From the NCBI GenBank assembly GCA_016934435.1, contig JAFGSU010000347.1:1-5213 (forward strand): DNA of 5,213 nucleotides. Reading direction: 5' to 3'. The DNA comes from Candidatus Zhuqueibacterota bacterium (GTDB lineage: Bacteria > Zhuqueibacterota > Zhuqueibacteria > Residuimicrobiales > Residuimicrobiaceae). Under the pieces are notes generated by a model. The model had not been told where the DNA came from. It ran no database searches and saw only the letters and a list, made by a program, of their open reading frames with translations. The position numbers and the translations under genes were made by a program. Positions 1 to 5,213 of this stretch are shown piece after piece (position 1 is the first letter of the stretch; every line of letters starts with the position of its first letter).

Positions 1-80
1 CAAACCTAGTGCGCGCCGAATACGATGCAAAAATTGCCAAAGCACAACTCGATACCGTCATGGGTGTTCTGGCGGAATAA
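1..80 (+). CDS. TolC-family outer-membrane efflux channel, C-terminal end only (partial at left edge)
   Basis: Only the last 25 codons are in the window, in the frame beginning at base 3 and ending with TAA at 78-80. The peptide begins NLVRAEYDAKIAKAQLD and ends GVLAE. A run of the type N-L-x-R-A-x-Y-D-x-x-I-A-x-A-x-L-D followed by a short G-containing tail is typical of the last periplasmic helix of TolC/OEP-family proteins, which form trimeric channels through the outer membrane. The next gene is a MacA-type adaptor, which is the usual partner of such a channel, and this supports the call. No conserved catalytic residues exist in this family, and too little is visible to place it in a subfamily. 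The assignment rests on a short helical tail plus context, so it is likely but not certain. Confidence 0.75.
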   Translation, partial: NLVRAEYDAKIAKAQLDTVMGVLAE

Positions 81-104
81 TTTGCGGAGTTGCCGATTCT
101 GGTT

Positions 105-134
105 TCCCAAAACAGAGTGAGCGCTGTTTTGGGA
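105..134 (+). repeat. Perfect 11-bp inverted repeat (RNA stem-loop) between channel and adaptor genes
   Basis: The left arm TCCCAAAACAG (105-115) is exactly complementary to the right arm CTGTTTTGGGA (124-134), with an 8-base loop AGTGAGCG. A T-G wobble (104/135) could extend the stem by one pair. It lies 25 bases after the channel gene's stop and 62 bases before the adaptor's start. No T-run follows it, so it does not look like a standard intrinsic terminator. It could be an mRNA processing or stability hairpin, a weak attenuator that lowers downstream expression, or a palindromic operator. The structure is directly visible; its role is inference. Confidence 0.7.
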
Positions 135-183
135 GTCGAAAGACATTCGTTTCACCGGCAAAAGTAATACTGGGAAAAACAGC

Positions 184-189
184 AGGGAG
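184..189 (+). promoter_or_regulatory. Ribosome binding site of the adaptor gene
   Basis: AGGGAG lies seven bases before the ATG at 197. It supports this start, which gives a protein that opens directly with a lysine-rich N-terminus and a membrane anchor. Confidence 0.6.
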
Positions 190-196
190 TGAGTAA

Positions 197-1462
197 ATGT
201 CAAAGAAAATTAAAATAATACTATTTATTGTCGTATTGCTCGTAATCGCTGTCATGGTGGTTATTAACCTGAAAAAAGCGCAGGGTGATGTGATTGAAAT
301 TACCTCGACAGAAGTGAAAAGAGGCGATATCACCCGGACCGTATCGGGTTCCGGCAAAGTACAGCCCGAGACCGACGTGAATATTGCGGCTCGAATTTCA
401 GCGGAAATTATTAAAATTCACGTCAACGAAGGCGAACAGGTGAAAAAAGGCCGGCTTTTGGTCGAGCTGGATCGAGAGCGCTACATCGCCATAGTTGAAC
501 AGGTCGAATCGCAGCAAAATTCAGCCAGGGCTTCCCTGAAAAAAGCCGAAGCCGATTATGTTCGCGTTGAGGATTTGTATGAAAAGAACCTTGCCTCCCA
601 GGCTGATCTTGATGCTGCTGAGGCGACCAAAGAATCGGCTGAAAGCTCCTTGAATCAGGCAAAAGCGAGTCTGAAACAGGCAAGAGACGATCTGGGAAAA
701 ACCAAACTTATTTCTCCCATCGATGGGACGGTTACCAAAATATACAAGGAAGAAGGTGAGATCGCGGTTGGATCACAATTCCAGGCGGATGTCATCATGA
801 ATGTGGCCGACCTGAATCATATGGAAGTATTGTCGGAAATCGATGAAAATGAAGTCATTCTGGTTCATCTTCAAGATAAGACAAAAGTAGAAGTTGACGC
901 AATTCAAGATCATATGTATGAAGGTGAGGTGACGGAAATCGCGCATCTGGCGACCACTCGCGGCGCCGGTACGCAGGAACAGGTGACCAATTTCGAAGTT
1001 ACAATCGGCATCACTTCCAATGTTCAGCGTCTGCGCCCGGGCATGTCGGCGACGGTCGATATTGCCACAGAGACGCGGGAAGATGTGTTATATGTTCCTA
1101 TTCAAACCGTGACCGCGCGTGAGCTTCCTGATACCACCAAGGCTACGACGGTCAAAGATCGCCGCAGGGAAACCACGCAAGCGCCGGAACACGAGTGGGA
1201 GGATCCCAACGCCCCGACAAAAAAAGAAGAAGGTAAAAAAAATCTAAAGGAAGTTGTCTTTATCGTTGTCGACGGTGTGGCAAAAATGATCCCGGTTGAA
1301 AGCGGTATCAGCGATGATAATAACATTGAAATTATTTCCGGCCTTGAAGAAGGTCAGAGAGTCATTACCGGCAGTTATAAGGCACTCTCCAAGCTCTTGA
1401 AAGATGGCAGCAAAGTAAAAGAGAAAAAAAGTGAGACAGCTAAAGATGAGAGTGAGAAATAG
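197..1462 (+). CDS. MacA/HlyD-family periplasmic adaptor (membrane fusion) protein
   Basis: This 421-residue protein should link an inner-membrane ABC permease to a TolC channel. A lysine-rich N-terminus (MSKKIK) and hydrophobic segment (about 7-23) form an uncleaved signal anchor; no lipobox cysteine is present. Next come the first lipoyl half (about 61-92, with VNEGEQVKKG), a coiled-coil hairpin (about 98-168), the second lipoyl half (about 169-192, LISPIDGTVTK), a beta-barrel (about 205-292, with RLRPGMSATV) and a membrane-proximal domain ending in GLEEGQRVITG. At the hairpin tip, R123, L127 and S134 match the R-x3-L-x6-S spacing of the TolC-contacting RLS motif known from AcrA and MacA. 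The protein is somewhat longer than E. coli MacA (about 370 residues) because of a charged, Pro/Thr-rich insert at about 309-351 and a Lys/Glu-rich tail. It lies 11 bases before the ATPase gene. The family is certain; the transported substrate is unknown. Confidence 0.95.
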   Translation: MSKKIKIILFIVVLLVIAVMVVINLKKAQGDVIEITSTEVKRGDITRTVSGSGKVQPETDVNIAARISAEIIKIHVNEGEQVKKGRLLVELDRERYIAIVEQVESQQNSARASLKKAEADYVRVEDLYEKNLASQADLDAAEATKESAESSLNQAKASLKQARDDLGKTKLISPIDGTVTKIYKEEGEIAVGSQFQADVIMNVADLNHMEVLSEIDENEVILVHLQDKTKVEVDAIQDHMYEGEVTEIAHLATTRGAGTQEQVTNFEVTIGITSNVQRLRPGMSATVDIATETREDVLYVPIQTVTARELPDTTKATTVKDRRRETTQAPEHEWEDPNAPTKKEEGKKNLKEVVFIVVDGVAKMIPVESGISDDNNIEIISGLEEGQRVITGSYKALSKLLKDGSKVKEKKSETAKDESEK

Positions 1463-1467
1463 TGAGG
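1463..1467 (+). promoter_or_regulatory. Ribosome binding site of the ATPase gene, abutting the adaptor stop
   Basis: TGAGG starts immediately after the adaptor's stop codon (TAG, 1460-1462) and lies six bases before the ATG at 1474. The closeness suggests that translation of the two genes is coupled. Confidence 0.5.
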
Positions 1468-1473
1468 CATTGA

Positions 1474-2160
1474 ATGTTAATCCAATTTAACAACATAACT
1501 AAAATTTATGAGATTGGAACCGTTAAGGTAGAAGCCTTGCGCGGCATTACCCTGCAGATCGATAAAAACGAATATGTCGCCATCATGGGCCCCTCCGGTT
1601 CCGGTAAATCGACCTTGATGAACATCCTCGGTTGCCTGGACACCGCGACGCAGGGAGACTACTTTCTCAATAAAAACAATGTCAGCGAGATGGATGACGA
1701 TCAATTAGCGGAAATAAGAAACCGGGAAATAGGATTTGTCTTTCAGACCTTCAATTTGTTGCCGCGCGCTACTGCCCTGCACAATGTGGAATTGCCGCTC
1801 ATCTATAACGGCACCCCGGCATCGCAACGGAAGAAGCTGGCAAAAGATGCGTTGGGAAAAGTCGGTCTCGCGGACCGCATGCATCATAAACCAAATGAGC
1901 TTTCAGGCGGACAGCGTCAACGCGTAGCCATAGCCCGAGCCCTGGTGAATAATCCCTCCATCATTTTGGCGGATGAACCGACCGGAAATTTGGATAGCCG
2001 TACCGGTGATGAAATCATGGAGATTTTTGAGGATTTGCACGAACTGGGGAATACGATGATTGTCGTCACCCACGAAGAGTATATTGCCGAACATTCCAAT
2101 CGGATTATTCGGTTGCGCGACGGTCTGGTCGAACGCGACGAAGCAAAACACGGTTCATAA
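1474..2160 (+). CDS. ABC transporter ATP-binding protein, MacB/LolD class
   Basis: This 228-residue cytoplasmic ATPase has every catalytic motif in order: Walker A GPSGSGKST (39-47), Q-loop around Q91 (GFVFQTFNLLP), ABC signature LSGGQRQRVAIARAL (143-157), Walker B ILADEPTGNLD (164-174, catalytic E168), and H-loop VVTHE with H200. The LNILG-like stretch after Walker A (MNILGCLD) and the FNLLP segment are typical of the MacB/LolD/FtsE group, which drives permeases that work by periplasmic mechanotransmission rather than by moving substrate through the membrane. Its length matches a stand-alone nucleotide-binding domain. No permease is fused to it, unlike E. coli MacB. Two permease genes follow directly, the first after 11 bases, so one ATPase probably serves both as a homodimer. 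It should be active, since no key residue is missing. LolD cannot be excluded by motif alone, but the TolC and MacA neighbours favour the MacB-type role. Confidence 0.97.
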   Translation: MLIQFNNITKIYEIGTVKVEALRGITLQIDKNEYVAIMGPSGSGKSTLMNILGCLDTATQGDYFLNKNNVSEMDDDQLAEIRNREIGFVFQTFNLLPRATALHNVELPLIYNGTPASQRKKLAKDALGKVGLADRMHHKPNELSGGQRQRVAIARALVNNPSIILADEPTGNLDSRTGDEIMEIFEDLHELGNTMIVVTHEEYIAEHSNRIIRLRDGLVERDEAKHGS

Positions 2161-2171
2161 CAGGCAATAGT

Positions 2172-3404
2172 ATGAGAATATTCATATACATGTGGGAAGG
2201 TGTTAAGATTGCCTTCGAAGCATTACGCGCTTATAAAATGCGTTCCATTTTAACCACGGTGGGCATTGTCATTGGCGTTACAACGGTCATAACTATTGTC
2301 GCCTTAATCCAGGGACTCAACCATGCCTTTTCCCGGGAGATATCCGCCATCGGTACGGATACTTTATTTATTCAAAAGTATCCCTGGATCATGACCGATG
2401 ACGACTGGTTTAAATATCGCAACCGCAAAAATATTACTTTGGAAGAAGCCGAAGAGGTAAAAGCGTCCGCCACATTAGCCACTGCGGTTGCGCCGCAAAT
2501 AGGGACGAGGCGAACGATTAAATACGAAGAAAAAACGGTGGAACGCGTTATCATTGTCGGCACAACTTCCGACTATGCCATCACTTCAAATGCCATGCCT
2601 GAGTACGGCCGGTTCCTGAGCGAGAACGATGTCAGCAGCAATCGAGCCGTATGCGTCATCGGCTGGGAAGTCGCTCAAAAGTTGTTCGATCAATTGGATC
2701 CCATCGGTAAACGCGTCAACATCGGCGGACGTAAATTTCGCGTGATCGGAATTCTGGAGAAAAAGGGCAACTTTTTTGGCCATAATATGGACATTTTCGC
2801 CGTCATACCGGTCGGCGCTTTCAAATCGGCCTTTGGGATGCGACGTCGTTCGATCGAAATTGAAGTGAAAGTCAAGTCACCGGATCTCATCGAAGAGGCA
2901 GAGTACGAATTGACCGGCATTATGCGACGTTTGCGCAAACTCGGTGTAACGGACGAAAACGATTTTGCCATCAACAAACAGAGCATGCTGATGGATTTTT
3001 ATAATAATTTTACCAAAACCCTGTGGGCTGTGGCCATCGGAGTCGGCGCCATCTCTCTGCTGGTCGGCGGTATCGGCATCATGAATATTTTGTTGGTTTC
3101 GGTTACCGAACGCACGCGCGAGATCGGTGTTCGCAAGGCCATCGGTGCTCGTAAAAGCGATATCCTGTGGCAATTTTTGATCGAAGCGATGATGATTTGT
3201 GCTATCGGCGTTATCATCGGCATTCTGCTCGCCATTGGCCTGTCGCAGGTTGTTGCAGCAACCACACCGTTACCGGCAGCTGTTACCTGGTGGGTGGTCA
3301 TTCTCGGCCTGGTTTTTGTGGTCACGATCGGATTATTCTTCGGCATTTACCCGGCCAGCAAGGCTGCGCGGTTGAATCCGATCGAAGCATTGCGTTACGA
3401 ATAA
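2172..3404 (+). CDS. MacB/FtsX-family ABC permease A
   Basis: This 410-residue inner-membrane protein has the four-helix MacB permease plan: an amphipathic N-terminus, TM1 (about 26-46), a large periplasmic region (about 48-282, MacB_PCD-like), then TM2 (about 284-309), TM3 (about 340-358) and TM4 (about 372-394). The cytoplasmic segment after TM2, SVTERTREIGVRKAIGAR, is the hallmark of FtsX-like permeases and contacts the ATPase. The C-terminus YPASKAARLNPIEALRYE is also characteristic. Such permeases do not move substrate through the membrane; ATP-driven motion is passed to the periplasmic domain and adaptor. The start has only a weak ribosome binding site (CAGG, 2161-2164). M7 is a possible alternative start but has no better site. 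It is paralogous to the next gene: both carry KYRNRK (here 81-86) and EKKG-x-x-FG (here 196-203) in the periplasmic domain. The substrate cannot be deduced. Confidence 0.95.
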   Translation: MRIFIYMWEGVKIAFEALRAYKMRSILTTVGIVIGVTTVITIVALIQGLNHAFSREISAIGTDTLFIQKYPWIMTDDDWFKYRNRKNITLEEAEEVKASATLATAVAPQIGTRRTIKYEEKTVERVIIVGTTSDYAITSNAMPEYGRFLSENDVSSNRAVCVIGWEVAQKLFDQLDPIGKRVNIGGRKFRVIGILEKKGNFFGHNMDIFAVIPVGAFKSAFGMRRRSIEIEVKVKSPDLIEEAEYELTGIMRRLRKLGVTDENDFAINKQSMLMDFYNNFTKTLWAVAIGVGAISLLVGGIGIMNILLVSVTERTREIGVRKAIGARKSDILWQFLIEAMMICAIGVIIGILLAIGLSQVVAATTPLPAAVTWWVVILGLVFVVTIGLFFGIYPASKAARLNPIEALRYE

Positions 3405-3419
3405 ATAAAGAGTAAAAAA

Positions 3420-4646
3420 ATGGTAATTGGTGAAAGTCTGGATCTGGCGCTCAACGCCATCCGTACCAATAAATTGAGATCGATCCTTACGCTGTTGGGC
3501 ATCATTATCGGCGTGATGACGATCATTGCCATGCAATCGCTCATTACCGGACTGCGCAGATCCATCAATGAACAGGTGAGCCAGTTAGGATCCAATGTTT
3601 TTCAGGTACAGAAATTTCCGGCGATTTCCATAGGACACGAGGAGCGGGCAAAATATCGCAATCGCAAGGACATCACCTACGATGAGGCGATGGCGGTGCG
3701 GGAGAGAGTCGCTACAGCAAAAGCCGTGGGCACTGAAGTCTGGACCTGGGGATATGATGTTCGGTACAGGGATAAAAAGACTTCCCCCAATATATCCATA
3801 GTTGGGGTAACCCCCGAATTTCTCGATAACAACGGTCTGGATATTGCCCAGGGTCGCTTCATCACCCAGGAAGATGTCGATTTCAATCCAGCCATCGCGG
3901 TCATCGGAGTGGATATTGTAGATAAATTATTTCCTTTTGAAGATCCGATACAAAAGGAAATTAAAATAAAGGGACATCGATTTACCATAGTCGGGATTTT
4001 TGAAAAAAAGGGTAGTATTTTCGGGCAAAGTCAGGATAATAAAGTCGCAATTCCATTTTTCCGGTTTCTTTCTTTATTTGGTAAAGAGCGATCCGTGAAT
4101 ATCACCGTGCAAGCGGCCACAGCTGCCCTCGTGGATGATGCCATGGAGCAGACCATCGGCGTCCTGCGCGCTGTACGCAAAGTACCGCCTGGTCTGGAAA
4201 ACGATTTTGAAATTTTCACCAACGATACCATCACCGGTTTTTTTGATAACATCACAAAATACGTACGCATCGTCGCCATCGTCATCGCCTCGATTTCTCT
4301 GCTCGTGGCCGGCGTCGGTATTATGAACATTATGCTCGTATCAGTGACAGAACGAACGCGCGAAATCGGTATCCGTAAATCAGTCGGCGCCAAACGCTCG
4401 GACATTTTGTGGCAGTTTCTCATCGAGGCAATCGTGTTGAGTGAAGTGGGCGGCGTGATAGGCATCATCCTCGGTCTGGCTATCGGAAAATTGGTTGAAG
4501 CGGCCACACCTATACCAGCCGCTGTTCCGCTTTGGACTGTATTTCTCGGATTAATCTTTTGTTCCGTTGTTGGCCTGATTTTTGGCGTATACCCCGCAAC
4601 AAAAGCGGCAAGATTAGATCCTATTGTAGCATTACGATATGAATAA
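3420..4646 (+). CDS. MacB/FtsX-family ABC permease B (paralogue of permease A)
   Basis: This 408-residue protein has the same plan as the upstream permease: TM1 (about 22-44), a periplasmic domain (about 45-280), TM2 (about 282-308), TM3 (about 338-356) and TM4 (about 372-390). It carries the coupling segment SVTERTREIGIRKSVGAK and the end YPATKAARLDPIVALRYE. KYRNRK (78-83) and EKKGSIFG (195-202) match permease A at almost the same positions. The membrane core is strongly conserved between the two, while the periplasmic domains differ over most of their length, as expected for old duplicates that form a heterodimer. The ATG lies 15 bases after the previous stop, behind a weak AAAGAG site (3407-3412). 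With no second ATPase nearby, both permeases most likely share the upstream one, as LolC and LolE share LolD. Two separate homodimeric transporters are possible but less economical. Confidence 0.94.
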   Translation: MVIGESLDLALNAIRTNKLRSILTLLGIIIGVMTIIAMQSLITGLRRSINEQVSQLGSNVFQVQKFPAISIGHEERAKYRNRKDITYDEAMAVRERVATAKAVGTEVWTWGYDVRYRDKKTSPNISIVGVTPEFLDNNGLDIAQGRFITQEDVDFNPAIAVIGVDIVDKLFPFEDPIQKEIKIKGHRFTIVGIFEKKGSIFGQSQDNKVAIPFFRFLSLFGKERSVNITVQAATAALVDDAMEQTIGVLRAVRKVPPGLENDFEIFTNDTITGFFDNITKYVRIVAIVIASISLLVAGVGIMNIMLVSVTERTREIGIRKSVGAKRSDILWQFLIEAIVLSEVGGVIGIILGLAIGKLVEAATPIPAAVPLWTVFLGLIFCSVVGLIFGVYPATKAARLDPIVALRYE

Positions 4647-4655
4647 GTCATCACT

Positions 4656-4661
4656 GGAGGA
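4656..4661 (+). promoter_or_regulatory. Strong ribosome binding site of the STAS gene
   Basis: GGAGGA is the best Shine-Dalgarno match among the fully visible genes and sits three bases before the ATG at 4665. It is clearly stronger than those of the two permeases, which suggests that the small soluble protein is made in larger amounts from the same transcript. Confidence 0.65.
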
Positions 4662-4664
4662 AAT

Positions 4665-5003
4665 ATGGAAATTAATGAGAAATTTGATCAAGAGGTTTTA
4701 ATATTAACATTGGATGGGGAGTTAATGGGAGGACCGGACGCAGAGAAATTCCGCAGAACCATTGACCATGCCATTGAAGAAGACCGAGTGCAGGTCGTCG
4801 TGGATATGGACAAGGTGAAATGGATGAATAGCTCAGGCCTGGGGATGCTCATCAGTGCGTTAACCAGTCTTCGCAGCAGTAACGGAGATCTCAAGCTTGC
4901 CAACCTGTCGGATCGTTTGCGCAGACCCTTTGAGATAACAAAACTCGACAATGTCATTCAACAGTTTCCATCTGTTAGCGCTGCAGTAAATAGCTTTAAA
5001 TAG
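4665..5003 (+). CDS. STAS-domain protein (anti-sigma factor antagonist-like)
   Basis: This 112-residue protein is a single STAS domain of normal length with no membrane segment. It begins with beta strands (VLILTLDGEL, 11-20), continues through VQVVVDMDKVKWM (42-54) and reaches the signature NSSGLGML (55-62). In SpoIIAA-type proteins the second serine of this motif is the one phosphorylated by the partner anti-sigma kinase; here that is S57. The residue two before it, usually Asp (D56 of SpoIIAA), is Asn55. The protein may release a sigma factor by binding an anti-sigma kinase, but neither kinase nor sigma factor lies in the window. Its position 18 bases after an ABC permease also allows an MlaB-like role, since MlaB is a STAS protein that binds and controls the ATPase of the Mla transporter. 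The fold call is secure; the partner is unknown. Confidence 0.92.
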   Translation: MEINEKFDQEVLILTLDGELMGGPDAEKFRRTIDHAIEEDRVQVVVDMDKVKWMNSSGLGMLISALTSLRSSNGDLKLANLSDRLRRPFEITKLDNVIQQFPSVSAAVNSFK

Positions 5004-5008
5004 AGGAG
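5003..5008 (+). promoter_or_regulatory. Ribosome binding site of the pentapeptide-repeat gene, overlapping the STAS stop
   Basis: GAGGAG begins with the last base of the STAS stop codon (TAG, 5001-5003) and lies six bases before the ATG at 5015. It fixes that start and points to translational coupling between the two genes. Confidence 0.65.
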
Positions 5009-5014
5009 TAACCT

Positions 5015-5213
5015 ATGACCCCATTAACACGAGAAGAGATCCTTAAGAAACTCCAATCCGGTGAATCCCTCGCGGGCGCTAATCTGGCGAATGCTGATCT
5101 TTCCTACGAAACCCTAAAAGGCGTTAATCTCTCGGGAGCGGATTTACGAGAAGCGCACCTGCAGAATTCAAATCTTGAAAAAGCGGATTTGAGCGGGGCC
5201 TATTTGGATGGCG
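5015..5213 (+). CDS. Pentapeptide-repeat protein, N-terminal part (partial at right edge)
   Basis: The frame opens at ATG 5015 and stays open to the end of the window (66 codons visible). After a short charged leader (MTPLTREEILKKLQSGE) come about ten tandem five-residue units of the A(N/D)LxX type: SLAGA NLANA DLSYE, then TLKGV NLSGA DLREA, then HLQNS NLEKA DLSGA and the start of YLDG. Leucine recurs at every fifth residue from 19 to 64. Such repeats fold into a right-handed square beta-helix. Known members have varied roles, including gyrase protection (Qnr, MfpA), but most have no known function and this sequence gives no reason to choose one. No signal peptide is seen, so the protein is probably cytoplasmic unless a membrane segment lies beyond the edge. 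It starts 11 bases after the STAS gene, so it is probably in the same operon. The total length is unknown. Confidence 0.93.
   Translation, partial: MTPLTREEILKKLQSGESLAGANLANADLSYETLKGVNLSGADLREAHLQNSNLEKADLSGAYLDG

Noticed and set aside
140..170. Possible promoter: AAGACA (140-145) and TAATAC (165-170) ahead of the adaptor gene
   Set aside because: The spacing of 19 bases is long, the -35 match is poor, and promoter consensus for the likely phylum differs from that of E. coli. An internal promoter cannot be claimed from this.
2999..3346. Minus-strand open frame of 115 codons opposite permease A
   Set aside because: It mirrors the one opposite permease B in the same conserved membrane region, as expected when two paralogues share codon patterns. 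No domain or ribosome binding site supports a gene.
1474..3404. A lipoprotein-releasing LolCDE system
   Set aside because: The ATPase plus two FtsX-like permeases resembles LolCDE in gene number, but the adjacent MacA-type adaptor and TolC-type channel point to a tripartite exporter, and the permeases lack anything I can recognise as LolC- or LolE-specific.
4031..4654. Long open frame of 207 codons on the minus strand
   Set aside because: It lies wholly antisense to the well-supported permease B, its translation is low-complexity (rich in Thr, Ile, Met, Arg) with no recognisable domain, and there is no matching gene context. It is a shadow of the coding strand.
5015..5213. Quinolone-resistance (Qnr-like) protein
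   Set aside because: Pentapeptide repeats alone do not indicate gyrase protection; most members have unrelated or unknown roles, and only the first 66 residues are visible.
1..5213. CRISPR arrays, tRNA or rRNA genes, insertion sequences, attachment sites
   Set aside because: No spaced direct repeats, RNA gene signatures, transposase fragments or terminal repeats were seen; nearly every base is in a coding gene.

Overview
The window holds seven genes, all on the + strand and packed as one apparent operon: the tail of a TolC-type outer-membrane channel gene, a MacA/HlyD-type periplasmic adaptor, an ABC ATPase of the MacB/LolD class, two paralogous MacB/FtsX-type permeases in tandem, a small STAS-domain protein, and the start of a pentapeptide-repeat protein that runs off the right edge. 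Apart from a 116-base gap between the first two genes, intergenic gaps are only 11 to 18 bases, with no terminator visible, so genes 2 to 7 are very probably co-transcribed.

The organism is a diderm (Gram-negative-type) bacterium, because a TolC channel and a MacA-type adaptor only make sense with an outer membrane. GC content looks moderate, with AAA/GAA-rich codon use. The split arrangement (separate ATPase plus two separate permeases, rather than fused MacB) and the STAS sequence (MNSSGLG) remind me of the FCB side of the tree (Bacteroidota, Calditrichota, KSB1-like lineages). This is an impression from protein style, not from a database match.

Layout: 1-80 TolC C-terminus; 81-196 intergenic gap with a perfect 11-bp inverted repeat; 197-1462 adaptor; 1474-2160 ATPase; 2172-3404 permease A; 3420-4646 permease B; 4665-5003 STAS protein; 5015 to the edge, pentapeptide-repeat protein.

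How they work together: the two permeases probably form a heterodimer in the inner membrane, driven by two copies of the single ATPase. The adaptor bridges their periplasmic domains to the TolC channel, giving a tripartite export machine of the MacAB-TolC type. The substrate (macrolide, peptide, lipid, lipoprotein or siderophore) cannot be read from the sequence. The STAS protein could be a conventional anti-anti-sigma factor or, more speculatively, a regulator of the neighbouring ABC transporter in the manner of MlaB. The pentapeptide-repeat protein has no assignable function. Most of the window is well-known gene families; the less ordinary points are the two-permease split architecture, the charged insert in the adaptor, and the STAS plus pentapeptide genes at the operon's downstream end.
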